Of a stretch of 64,000 nt of DNA, positions 43,212 through 50,062 are shown piece after piece. Source of the DNA: Lachnospiraceae bacterium (lineage in GTDB: Bacteria; Bacillota; Clostridia; Lachnospirales; Lachnospiraceae). Position 1 is the stretch's first letter. The number at the start of each line of letters is the position of its first letter. The position numbers and the translations under genes are program-made. The notes below the pieces were generated by a model that was given only the letters and a program-made list of their open reading frames with translations, ran no database searches and was not told the origin of the DNA. The stretch covers positions 62,001-126,000 of the forward strand of contig JAGKTQ010000003.1 of assembly GCA_021153325.1 (NCBI GenBank), read 5' to 3'.

Positions 43212-44096
43212 ATGGCTATTTTTACAGGAGCAGGTGTTGCTATCGTAACACCATTTCATGAAGACGGAACAGTAAATTACGAAAAATTCGCAGAACTTGT
43301 GGAATTTCAGATCAAAAATGGGACAGATGCTATTATCGTTTGTGGAACAACAGGAGAGGCATCCACACTGACACATGAAGAACATTTGGATGTTATTAAA
43401 TTCTGTGTAGAGAAAGTAGCAGGAAGAATTCCAGTCATTGCAGGCACAGGTTCAAATTGCACAGAAACTGCAATTTATTTATCAAAAGAAGCAGAAAAAT
43501 ACGGAGTAGATGGTATTTTAGTCGTAACTCCATATTATAATAAAGCAACACAGAATGGTCTGTATGAGCATTTTAAAATGATCGCTAACAGTGTGAAAGT
43601 GCCAATGATCCTTTACAATGTACCGAGTAGAACAGGCTGCAATATTGCACCTGCAACAGTAGTACGTCTTTGCAAGGATGTAGAAAATATCGTTGGTGTT
43701 AAAGAAGCAAGCGGTAATATTTCACAGGTAGCAAAATTAATGTCGATCGCAGATGGCAGCGTAGATTTATATTCTGGAAATGATGACCAGATCGTACCGA
43801 TTCTTTCCTTAGGAGGAAAAGGTGTTATTTCTGTACTTTCTAACGTTGCACCACAGCAGACACATGATATTTGTGCAAAATTCTTTGAAGGGGATGTAGA
43901 AGGCAGCTGCAAAGAACAGCTTCGTGCGATTGAACTTTGTGATGCTTTATTCTGTGAAGTGAATCCGATCCCTGTAAAGAAAGCATTAAATATTATGGGA
44001 ATGGAAGCTGGACCAATGAGAAGACCTCTCAGTGAAATGGAACCAGAAAATGCTGCTAAATTAGAAAAGGCAATGAAAAATTACGGAATTTTATAA
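43212..44096 (+). CDS. dapA: 4-hydroxy-tetrahydrodipicolinate synthase DapA
   Basis: Condenses pyruvate with aspartate semialdehyde, the first lysine/diaminopimelate-specific step. 294 residues, TIM barrel: CGTTGEASTLTHEEH, TGSNCTETAI, the catalytic-Tyr region ILYNVPSRTG and the Schiff-base lysine in GVKEASGN. AAGGAGG precedes the ATG. Regulated by the upstream lysine riboswitch. dapB follows 17 bases later. Confidence 0.97.
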   Translation: MAIFTGAGVAIVTPFHEDGTVNYEKFAELVEFQIKNGTDAIIVCGTTGEASTLTHEEHLDVIKFCVEKVAGRIPVIAGTGSNCTETAIYLSKEAEKYGVDGILVVTPYYNKATQNGLYEHFKMIANSVKVPMILYNVPSRTGCNIAPATVVRLCKDVENIVGVKEASGNISQVAKLMSIADGSVDLYSGNDDQIVPILSLGGKGVISVLSNVAPQQTHDICAKFFEGDVEGSCKEQLRAIELCDALFCEVNPIPVKKALNIMGMEAGPMRRPLSEMEPENAAKLEKAMKNYGIL

Positions 44097-44113
44097 AAAG
44101 GATTGGAGCAGAT

Positions 44114-44872
44114 ATGATAAAAGCAATAATGCACGGCTGTAACGGGAAAATGGGGCAGACAATTGCCAGACTGATTGCAGCAGATGAGGAAATAGAACTG
44201 GCAGCGGGAGTAGATGCCTTTACGGGTATAGATAATCCGTTCCCAGTGTTTCAGACCATTTCAGAATGTAATGTGGATGCAGATGTTGTGATTGATTTTT
44301 CAGCAGCTCCTGCAGTAGACGGATTGCTTGAATGGTGCGTGGAAAAAAATGTACCATGTGTTCTTTGTACGACAGGTCTGTCAGAGGCACAGTTAAGGAA
44401 GGTAAAAGAAGCTTCAGAAAAAACAGCCATTTTGAAATCAGCAAATATGTCACTTGGAATCAATATGCTCTTGAAATTATTGAAAGAAGCTGCAGGAATT
44501 CTTGCTCCGGCAGGTTTTGACATTGAAATTGTTGAAAAGCATCATAATCAGAAATTGGATGCACCGAGTGGAACAGCTCTTGCGTTAGCGGATTCCATTA
44601 ATGAAGAATTTGATAACAGCTATGAATATGTATATGACAGAAGTCAGAGAAGAGAAAAACGTGACAAGAAGGAAATGGGCATTTCTGCGGTACGTGGAGG
44701 AACGATTGTAGGTGACCATGATGTGATCTTTGCTGGAGAAGACGAAGTAATCACCTTTTCACACACCGCTTATTCCAAGGCAGTATTTGGAAAAGGCGCC
44801 GTACAGGCTGCAAAATTCCTTGCAGGAAAATCGGCAGGTATGTACGATATGAGTGATGTTATTAATGGATAA
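44114..44872 (+). CDS. dapB: 4-hydroxy-tetrahydrodipicolinate reductase DapB
   Basis: Second step of the diaminopimelate branch, NAD(P)H-dependent. 252 residues. Nucleotide loop HGCNGKMGQTIARL at the start, DVVIDFSAAP, the active-site EKHHNQKLDAPSGTAL (His and Lys) and the ISAVRGGTIVGDHDVIFAG stretch. It is shorter than the E. coli protein (273), as in other clostridia. A strong terminator ends the unit. Confidence 0.97.
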   Translation: MIKAIMHGCNGKMGQTIARLIAADEEIELAAGVDAFTGIDNPFPVFQTISECNVDADVVIDFSAAPAVDGLLEWCVEKNVPCVLCTTGLSEAQLRKVKEASEKTAILKSANMSLGINMLLKLLKEAAGILAPAGFDIEIVEKHHNQKLDAPSGTALALADSINEEFDNSYEYVYDRSQRREKRDKKEMGISAVRGGTIVGDHDVIFAGEDEVITFSHTAYSKAVFGKGAVQAAKFLAGKSAGMYDMSDVING

Positions 44873-44884
44873 GGATATTCTTAT

Positions 44885-44917
44885 AAAAAAAGTGAGGCTT
44901 GTGCAGCCTCACTTTTT
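44885..44917 (+). terminator. Terminator after dapB
   Basis: AAAAAAGTGAGGCT pairs with AGCCTCACTTTTT around a five-base loop, so it can work on both strands. Confidence 0.9.
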
Positions 44918-44933
44918 GATAAGATAAATAAGA

Positions 44934-45356
44934 TTAACGATTTTTGGTAGTGTTTGTTGTAGTAGTGTTATCATGAGTTGTTGTATTATTATCAGTATGG
45001 TTGCCATTGCCAACTAAGTCATCTGTGACTTCAGTCACACCATTTGCAACGTTATCAACAGCATCTGTAACTGCATTACCGGCATTGTCTAAAAGAGAAT
45101 TGTCGCCAGTTGTGTTATGGTCGGTCGTTGTGTTATTTGTAGTGGTGTTTTCGGTTGTGGTATGGTTAGTACCATTTGTGGTTGTACCGTTTGTAGTTGT
45201 ACCATTCGTGGTTGTACCATTTGTCGTGCCGGTAGTAGAATTGTTACCAGCCATATCATTTGTATTTCCCTTATTTTTACTAGTTCCGCAGGCAGTAAGC
45301 ATACCTACCATAAGTAACATAAGGAACAAAGACAAAACCTTTTTACTTTTTTTCAT
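44934..45356 (-). CDS. Thr/Asn-rich lipoprotein
   Basis: A 140-residue secreted lipoprotein. The signal peptide (KKSKKVLSLFLMLLMVGMLTAC) ends in the lipobox LTAC, so it should be anchored by Cys. After it come tandem TTNG-type repeats (GTTTNGTTTNG, then NTTTENTTTN) and a central helical patch NAVTDAVDNVANGVTEVTDDLV. Nearly no hydrophobic residues after the signal. Start ATG 45356: AAAGGAG is 12 bases upstream; an in-frame GTG at 45368 abuts that site. The repeat tract is prone to slippage. Function unknown. Confidence 0.75.
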   Translation of the reverse strand: MKKSKKVLSLFLMLLMVGMLTACGTSKNKGNTNDMAGNNSTTGTTNGTTTNGTTTNGTTTNGTNHTTTENTTTNNTTTDHNTTGDNSLLDNAGNAVTDAVDNVANGVTEVTDDLVGNGNHTDNNTTTHDNTTTTNTTKNR

Positions 45357-45518
45357 AATTGATTTCACTCCTTTAGATTGGACTTCTTAAACTTTCGCAA
45401 ATATCATCGTTGTATATTTAGGAAAGTTTCTAAAAATAGTATGTACATTCTTCTTTTGAATATGCAGATTTTATTGAAAAATAAATGCAGAGAAAAGAAG
45501 AGAGAAAGGAAAAAATTT

Positions 45519-46292
45519 ATGCAATTCAGACCATGTATTGATATTCATAATGGACAGGTAAAACAGATTGTAGGAGGAAGTCTTTTGGATGAGAAAAATC
45601 AGGCAGAAGAAAATTTTGTATCGCAAAAGGATGCTGCATGGTTTTCCAAAATGTACGCGGAAAAGGGATTGAAAGGTGGACATATTATCTTGTTAAACCC
45701 TCCTGCGAGTGAATTTTACGAAGCAACGAAGAAACAGGCAATATCTGCTTTGAAAGCGTATCCACAAGGAATGCAGGTCGGTGGAGGGATCACTGCGGAA
45801 AATGCTGCCCAGTATCTAGAAGCAGGAGCCAGTCATATTATTGTTACTTCTTATGTATTTAAGGATGGAAAGGTCAATTATGACAATCTTGAAAAATTAA
45901 AAAAAGAAGTAGGAAGCGAAAGGATTGTCATTGATCTAAGTTGTCGAAAGAAAGACGGGGATTATTATATTGTTACCGACCGGTGGCAAAAATATACGGA
46001 AACAAAGCTGACAGAGGAAACATTGGACTTTTTTTCAGGATTTTGCGATGAATTTTTAGTTCATGCAGTAGATGTAGAGGGAAAGGCAGATGGAATAGAA
46101 GAAAATGTAGCCGCACTTTTGGGAAATTGGGGAAAAATGCCGATGACCTATGCCGGTGGCGTGCATAGTTTTCATGACTTGGATAAGTTAAAGCAATTAG
46201 GACAGAGCAGAATAGATGTAACGATTGGCAGTGCACTTGATATTTTTGGCGGGAACATGAAATTTGAAGAAGTGTTAAAATATATGGCATAA
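45519..46292 (+). CDS. hisA: ProFAR isomerase, eukaryotic-type HisA (HIS6-like)
   Basis: Isomerises ProFAR to PRFAR in histidine synthesis. 257 residues that resemble yeast HIS6 rather than usual bacterial HisA: CIDIHNGQVKQIVGG, FVSQ, LQVGGGI, IVTSYVF, RIVIDLSCRKK, EFLVHAVDVEG, TYAGG and GSALDIFGGN. The catalytic Asp residues (in CIDIH and HAVDVEG) are present. ATG 45519 is preferred over the longer frame because GAAAGGA precedes it. No other his gene is in the window, and a terminator follows immediately, so it is a stand-alone gene. Confidence 0.9.
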   Translation: MQFRPCIDIHNGQVKQIVGGSLLDEKNQAEENFVSQKDAAWFSKMYAEKGLKGGHIILLNPPASEFYEATKKQAISALKAYPQGMQVGGGITAENAAQYLEAGASHIIVTSYVFKDGKVNYDNLEKLKKEVGSERIVIDLSCRKKDGDYYIVTDRWQKYTETKLTEETLDFFSGFCDEFLVHAVDVEGKADGIEENVAALLGNWGKMPMTYAGGVHSFHDLDKLKQLGQSRIDVTIGSALDIFGGNMKFEEVLKYMA

Positions 46293-46304
46293 GGAGAGGG
46301 CAGA

Positions 46305-46336
46305 AAAAAAGAACCAATCTTTGATTGGTTCTTTTT
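46305..46336 (+). terminator. Terminator after hisA
   Basis: AAAGAACCAATC pairs with GATTGGTTCTTT (near-perfect), then T residues. Confidence 0.85.
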
Positions 46337-46437
46337 CTAATCCGTCATAACAATACTGCAAATTCATAAATAAACTTATCATTTATATTAAGAAAAGGCA
46401 CATGTTGATACTGATTATAGTGTGTTATAAGTACATC

Positions 46438-46638
46438 TTATAACTTTGTTACGTTAACAGCCTGAGGTCCTTTTTCTCCGTTGATTACTTCGAATTCAAC
46501 ATTTGCGCCTTCTTCTAAAGATTTAAAGCCGTCCATGTTTAATCCTGAGTAATGTACGAATACATCGTTTCCAGTTTCATCAGAAATGAAACCATAACCT
46601 TTTTGGTTGTTAAACCATTTTACTGTACCTTTGTTCAT
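46438..46638 (-). CDS. cspA: Cold-shock-domain protein (CspA family)
   Basis: A 66-residue RNA chaperone. It has both RNP motifs: KGYGFI and DVFVHYS (VFVHY type), and starts [15 protein letters not shown] lies 8 bases before ATG 46638; an ORF extension five codons further lacks a site. A ~35-50-base leader runs back to the promoter. Confidence 0.96.
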   Translation of the reverse strand: MNKGTVKWFNNQKGYGFISDETGNDVFVHYSGLNMDGFKSLEEGANVEFEVINGEKGPQAVNVTKL

Positions 46639-46665
46639 TGTAGATACCTCCAAAAAATATATGTC

Positions 46666-46700
46666 ACTGTAATGTATACAGTAAATCTAGGATAGCACAA
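46666..46700 (-). promoter_or_regulatory. cspA promoter overlapping a small inverted repeat
   Basis: Minus strand: TTGTGC (46695-46700), 16 bases and TATACA (46673-46678). The -10 lies in ACTGTA-N5-TACAGT (46666-46682), which could be an operator or an RNA hairpin. Confidence 0.4.
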
Positions 46701-46745
46701 TACATTGGAAAAGTAAAGCATATCAGTAGTTTTTTGGCAAAAAAG

Positions 46746-46775
46746 TTGTAATGTATAAGCTTTTTATGGTAAAAT
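46746..46775 (+). promoter_or_regulatory. Promoter for the M23-bactofilin pair
   Basis: TTGTAA (46746-46751), 18 bases and TAAAAT (46770-46775) with TG one base upstream (extended -10). Confidence 0.55.
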
Positions 46776-46803
46776 GGTAAAAGTTTACTGGAGGTGACTT
46801 GTT

Positions 46804-47562
46804 ATGGAACCTAAGAAGCGCAGAAGAAGACATAAATATACACTGATGATTTTTTCAGATTCTATGGATGAAGAAGGAGTAAAGCAGGTATATCTAGGTT
46901 CAAAAAGAGTGCAGGTTTTAACGGTTTTGCTTGTGGTTCTTTTGATAGCAGATATATGCTATTGCGTGTACAATCCTATTTTGCTTTCTGGTGCTCGCAA
47001 TCGAAGCAGCGCGCAGTCGGAGCAGATTAAGCAGCTGATGGAAGAAAACGAAACGTTGAAGGCAGAAAATCAGGAACTTACAGATAAGGTCGCAATTTTA
47101 AGTGAGACAATTAACCAAAAGGTAAAGACAGAAGAAGAAAAGGCAGCAGAGTTTGCAGAGTTAAGTCTCCCGACAGGATTTCCACTTACTGGAGCAGCGA
47201 CGATTCATGAGTCTGTGACAGAAGAACAGATTGCAGAGGAAGATGGAGAACAACAAAAGGAACAGGAGCCGATCATGGTGTTCAAAGGTTCTGCAGGCAA
47301 TATGGTAATTGCATCAGGAAATGGGACTGTGGAAGCTGTCCTGCCGGATACTCAATATGGAAATCAAGTGATCATAGATCATGGAAATGGGTACAGATCC
47401 ATATATAGAAATACTGGCGAGGTCGTAGTGAAAGCCGGAGATGAAGTAGTCAGAGGCGCTACTATTTTTGTGATAGGAGAAGAAAATACGGAGCTTGGTT
47501 ATCAGATCACAAAGGATGAAGTATACATCAATCCTGAGGAAATGGTAGAAATAAACGGATAG
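46804..47562 (+). CDS. Membrane-anchored M23-like (LytM) protein, catalytically degenerate
   Basis: A 252-residue protein. A basic cytoplasmic start and one membrane helix (~38-58) are followed by a coiled coil (~65-110) and a C-terminal LytM/M23 fold (~165-248) recognised from YGNQVIIDHGNGYRSIY and the GDEVVRG turn. The zinc ligands of active M23 enzymes are missing: there is no HxGxD at the start, YRN replaces YAH, and LGYQIT stands where HLHFE is usual. It is therefore likely structural, as in inactive LytM proteins such as Bacillus SpoIIQ. It is 13 bases before a bactofilin gene. Confidence 0.85.
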   Translation: MEPKKRRRRHKYTLMIFSDSMDEEGVKQVYLGSKRVQVLTVLLVVLLIADICYCVYNPILLSGARNRSSAQSEQIKQLMEENETLKAENQELTDKVAILSETINQKVKTEEEKAAEFAELSLPTGFPLTGAATIHESVTEEQIAEEDGEQQKEQEPIMVFKGSAGNMVIASGNGTVEAVLPDTQYGNQVIIDHGNGYRSIYRNTGEVVVKAGDEVVRGATIFVIGEENTELGYQITKDEVYINPEEMVEING

Positions 47563-47575
47563 TAGGGAGGAAAAA

Positions 47576-47968
47576 GTGTTGGCAAAGAAGAACGTAACAT
47601 TGGAAAAAAGCAACATGAAAGTAAATACGATCATTGGAACGGGAGCAGTTTTTATCGGAAACTTAACGGTAAAAGACACAATAAGAATTGATGGTGAAGT
47701 AACTGGCGATGTAAAAACAGATGCAGTATTGATTCTTGGAAGCAGTGGAAAGATCATAGGAGATGTGGAAGCAGATACGATATTTGCAGGTGGCTACATT
47801 AAAGGGGATTTAAAAGCGCAAAATAAAGTAGAAGCGTCTTCTACTGCACAGATTTATGGAGATATTACAACAAAAGTGATCGTCATAGATGAAAATGCAG
47901 TATTCCAAGGGAAATGCGATATGAACCAGCAGACAGCAAAGGAACAGACAACAGAAAATGCTAATTAA
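47576..47968 (+). CDS. Bactofilin
   Basis: A 130-residue cytoskeletal protein. The core is a right-handed beta-helix with repeated hydrophobic/Gly turns (GAVFIGNLTVKDTIRIDGEVTG, VLILGSSGKIIGDVEADTIFAGGYIKGDL), flanked by short polar tails. Starts at GTG 47576, five bases after GGGAGG. Bactofilins often partner with an M23 peptidase to shape the wall, and the gene pair here keeps that order with a dead peptidase. Confidence 0.92.
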   Translation: MLAKKNVTLEKSNMKVNTIIGTGAVFIGNLTVKDTIRIDGEVTGDVKTDAVLILGSSGKIIGDVEADTIFAGGYIKGDLKAQNKVEASSTAQIYGDITTKVIVIDENAVFQGKCDMNQQTAKEQTTENAN

Positions 47969-47985
47969 TATAGAATATTAGAAAA

Positions 47986-48019
47986 AAAGCACATTTGGTC
48001 TAAGACCATATGTGCTTTT
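47986..48019. terminator. Bidirectional terminator between bactofilin and yerC
   Basis: AAAGCACAT-GGTC pairs with GACC-ATGTGCTTT with small mismatches; T and A tracts on both sides. Confidence 0.8.
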
Positions 48020-48024
48020 ACTTT

Positions 48025-48327
48025 TTATTTTTCATTTTTTAATGGTTCAATTCTTTCAAAGACCAGTTCATAACCATCATTGCCATAATTTAAGGAACGA
48101 TTTACTCGACTGATGGTAGCAGTAGAAGCTCCTGTCTTTTCAGCGATTTCAAGATACGTTTTGTGATCCCTTAACATAGCGGCAACTTCAAATCTCTGTG
48201 ATAAAGAAAGCAATTCGTTCACAGTACATAAATCTTCAAAAAAACTATAACATTCTTCTTTATCTTTGAGACTTAAGACGGCATCAAAAAGATAATCAAC
48301 AGCCTCTGTCTTAATTTTCTTATTCAT
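48025..48327 (-). CDS. yerC: YerC/YecD-family TrpR-like DNA-binding protein
   Basis: A 100-residue protein with the Trp-repressor-like fold. The motif LSLSQRFEVAAMLRDHKTYLEIAEKTGASTATISRVNRSLNYG (~45-88) is the helix-turn-helix of the YerC/YecD family; the tail GNDGYELVFERI is also typical. Its target is unknown. Start at 48327 with GGAGG; an in-frame start four codons earlier is not needed. It faces the bactofilin gene. Confidence 0.9.
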   Translation of the reverse strand: MNKKIKTEAVDYLFDAVLSLKDKEECYSFFEDLCTVNELLSLSQRFEVAAMLRDHKTYLEIAEKTGASTATISRVNRSLNYGNDGYELVFERIEPLKNEK

Positions 48328-48561
48328 GCTTGCCTCCAACTGATTTTTTTCTATAAATGACTGTTTAATATTTCACAAACCAGCTCATTAACATATTAGC
48401 ATTTTAACATACTAAAGTTTTAAAGTAAAGAAGATATTGTATCCAAATCCGAAACATTTTAATGGCACAAAGAAGGAAAATTGTGTAAAAAAATAGTTAG
48501 AATCGCTCTTGTCATGCAGTTTTCCATACTATATAATGAAAAAAGAAGAAAGGTGTTGATT

Positions 48562-49197
48562 ATGACAATAGATACAGAAGATTTGATTAACAGCATAATG
48601 GATAGTTTAGGGCGAATTAATTATATAAAACCGGAAGAGATTCCGAACATTGATTTGTATATGGATCAGGTTACCACCTTTATGGACAAGAAGTTGAAAA
48701 ATACAACGCGCAATCCACAAGAGGATAAAATCCTGACGAAGACTATGATAAACAATTATGCAAAAAATGATTTATTACCGCCTCCGGTAAAGAAGAAGTA
48801 TACAAAAGAGCATGTTTTGCTATTGATTTTTATTTATTATTACAAAGGTATATTGTCAATTAATGATATTCAGACTTTATTAAAGCCGATTACAGAAAAA
48901 TATTTCGGGACAGAGGAAGAGTTTAGTTTAGAAGATATTTATAACGAAGTGTTCAGTTTGGAAAAAGAACAGGTCGAAGTGTTGCAGAACGATATATTAC
49001 AAAAGTTTCAATTAGCAAAAGAAACATTTCAAGATGCACCGGAAGAGGATGCAGAATTTTTACAGATTTTTTCTTTTATCTGTTTGCTGAGCTTTGATGT
49101 TTATGTGAAGCGTCTGCTGATCGAAAAACTGATCGATGACATAAAGAAACCGGATGAAAGTAAAGAGAACGGTAAAGAAAATAGTAAGAAAAAATAA
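48562..49197 (+). CDS. DUF1836 family protein
   Basis: A 211-residue, helical cytoplasmic protein of DUF1836. The family part is LTKTMINNYAKNDLLPPPVKKKYTKEHVLLLIFIYYYKGILSINDIQTLL, which resembles a MerR-like DNA-binding start (the P-P-x-K-K-x-Y turn). The C-terminal tail is lysine-rich. ATG 48562 is preferred (AAAGG 8 bases upstream) to the upstream ATG. Role unknown. The HPt gene follows 50 bases later. Confidence 0.8.
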   Translation: MTIDTEDLINSIMDSLGRINYIKPEEIPNIDLYMDQVTTFMDKKLKNTTRNPQEDKILTKTMINNYAKNDLLPPPVKKKYTKEHVLLLIFIYYYKGILSINDIQTLLKPITEKYFGTEEEFSLEDIYNEVFSLEKEQVEVLQNDILQKFQLAKETFQDAPEEDAEFLQIFSFICLLSFDVYVKRLLIEKLIDDIKKPDESKENGKENSKKK

Positions 49198-49247
49198 CAG
49201 TATGCACATAGAAAAAGGCAGAAAGGTATGTGCGGAAAGAGGTAAAC

Positions 49248-49604
49248 ATGACAATTGCTGATTTGCGGAAGGAAGGATTTGATGTAGACAGTGCTTTGAA
49301 TTACTGTGCAGGCAGTGAAGAAATTTATGTAGAAGTATTGGAGACAGCACTGGAAGAGGGACTAGGAAAAATTCCGTTTATCAAAGAATGTGTAGAAAAG
49401 GAAGACTTCGGACGTTATTGTATAGAAGTTCATGGGTTAAAAAATGCGGCAAGACAGATTGGAGCTATAGAGCTTTCAGAACTGGCATTTGAACAGGAAA
49501 AGGCAGCAAAAGCAGAGCAGTATGATTTCATAAAAGAGACTAACGGAAAGCTGTTAGAAAAATATAAGCAGACCATGGATGTATTAAAGGAGCTGTTGGG
49601 GTAG
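49248..49604 (+). CDS. Hpt (histidine phosphotransfer) domain protein, orphan
   Basis: A 118-residue four-helix HPt protein. The phosphorylated His is in VHGLKNAARQIGA (residue ~64), the canonical HPt motif. It begins LRKEGFDVDSALNYCAGSEEIYVEVL. There is no histidine kinase or response regulator in the window, so it would have to act with partners elsewhere. AAAGAGG precedes ATG 49248. Its last codons, including the stop, form the left arm and loop of a 14-bp hairpin. Confidence 0.85.
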   Translation: MTIADLRKEGFDVDSALNYCAGSEEIYVEVLETALEEGLGKIPFIKECVEKEDFGRYCIEVHGLKNAARQIGAIELSELAFEQEKAAKAEQYDFIKETNGKLLEKYKQTMDVLKELLG

Positions 49605-49618
49605 CCAACAGCTCCTTT
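49586..49618 (+). terminator. 14-bp hairpin spanning the HPt stop codon
   Basis: AAAGGAGCTGTTGG (49586-49599) pairs exactly with CCAACAGCTCCTTT (49605-49618), loop GGTAG containing the stop. T run is short, so it is a moderate terminator. Confidence 0.65.
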
Positions 49619-49671
49619 GTTATAGAAAGACATACAAAAATGAAAATAAATATTAATAAGGAAAAGAAGGC

Positions 49672-49699
49672 TTGACAGTATATTTTGAAGTGATATTAT
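49672..49699 (+). promoter_or_regulatory. Promoter for csoR-copA
   Basis: TTGACA (49672-49677), 16 bases and TATTAT (49694-49699) with TG one base upstream (extended -10). Confidence 0.75.
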
Positions 49700-49712
49700 T
49701 AAAAATAACAGG

Positions 49713-49729
49713 ACACCCCGGTGGGGTGT
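49713..49729. promoter_or_regulatory. CsoR operator
   Basis: Perfect palindrome ACACCCC-GGT-GGGGTGT just after the promoter. It fits the G/C-rich palindromes bound by CsoR-type copper repressors. Confidence 0.75.
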
Positions 49730-49759
49730 TAAGATGATGCAAAGAATACAAAAGAAAGC

Positions 49760-50038
49760 ATGGGAGAAGAGGATTTGAAAGCAGATAAAAAAAGTGTAGA
49801 ACGACTTTTAAAAACAGCAAGAGGACAGTTGGATGGCATTTTGAAAATGGTAGAAGAAGACCGGTACTGCGTTGATATATCCAATCAGATCATGGCAACA
49901 CAGTCTCTTTTGGGAAAAGTCAACAGAGAGGTATTAAAAGCGCATATGCAGTGTTGTGTCAAAGAGGCAGTGGAAAGCGAAGATCGGGAAAAAAAGATGG
50001 ATGAAATGTTGGAAGTGTTAGAGAAATTGTTAAAGTAA
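49760..50038 (+). CDS. csoR: CsoR-family copper-sensing repressor
   Basis: A 92-residue (or 87) all-helical repressor that leaves DNA when it binds Cu(I). The copper ligands are present: Cys in DRYCVDI (about residue 40), then His and Cys of HMQCC. It begins SVERLLKTARGQLDGILKMVEE, typical of CsoR/RcnR. ATG 49760 has no good ribosome site; TTG 49775 (LKADKKSVERLL) lies 8 bases after GGGAG and may be the true start. It lies behind its palindrome and 24 bases before copA. Confidence 0.9.
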   Translation: MGEEDLKADKKSVERLLKTARGQLDGILKMVEEDRYCVDISNQIMATQSLLGKVNREVLKAHMQCCVKEAVESEDREKKMDEMLEVLEKLLK

Positions 50039-50062
50039 AAGCATGACAGAGAGGAGGAAAAC

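Noticed and set aside
45001..45390. Val/Phe-rich open frame on the + strand opposite the lipoprotein
   Set aside because: It is the complement of the Thr/Asn repeat tract; the other strand has a signal peptide, lipobox and ribosome site.
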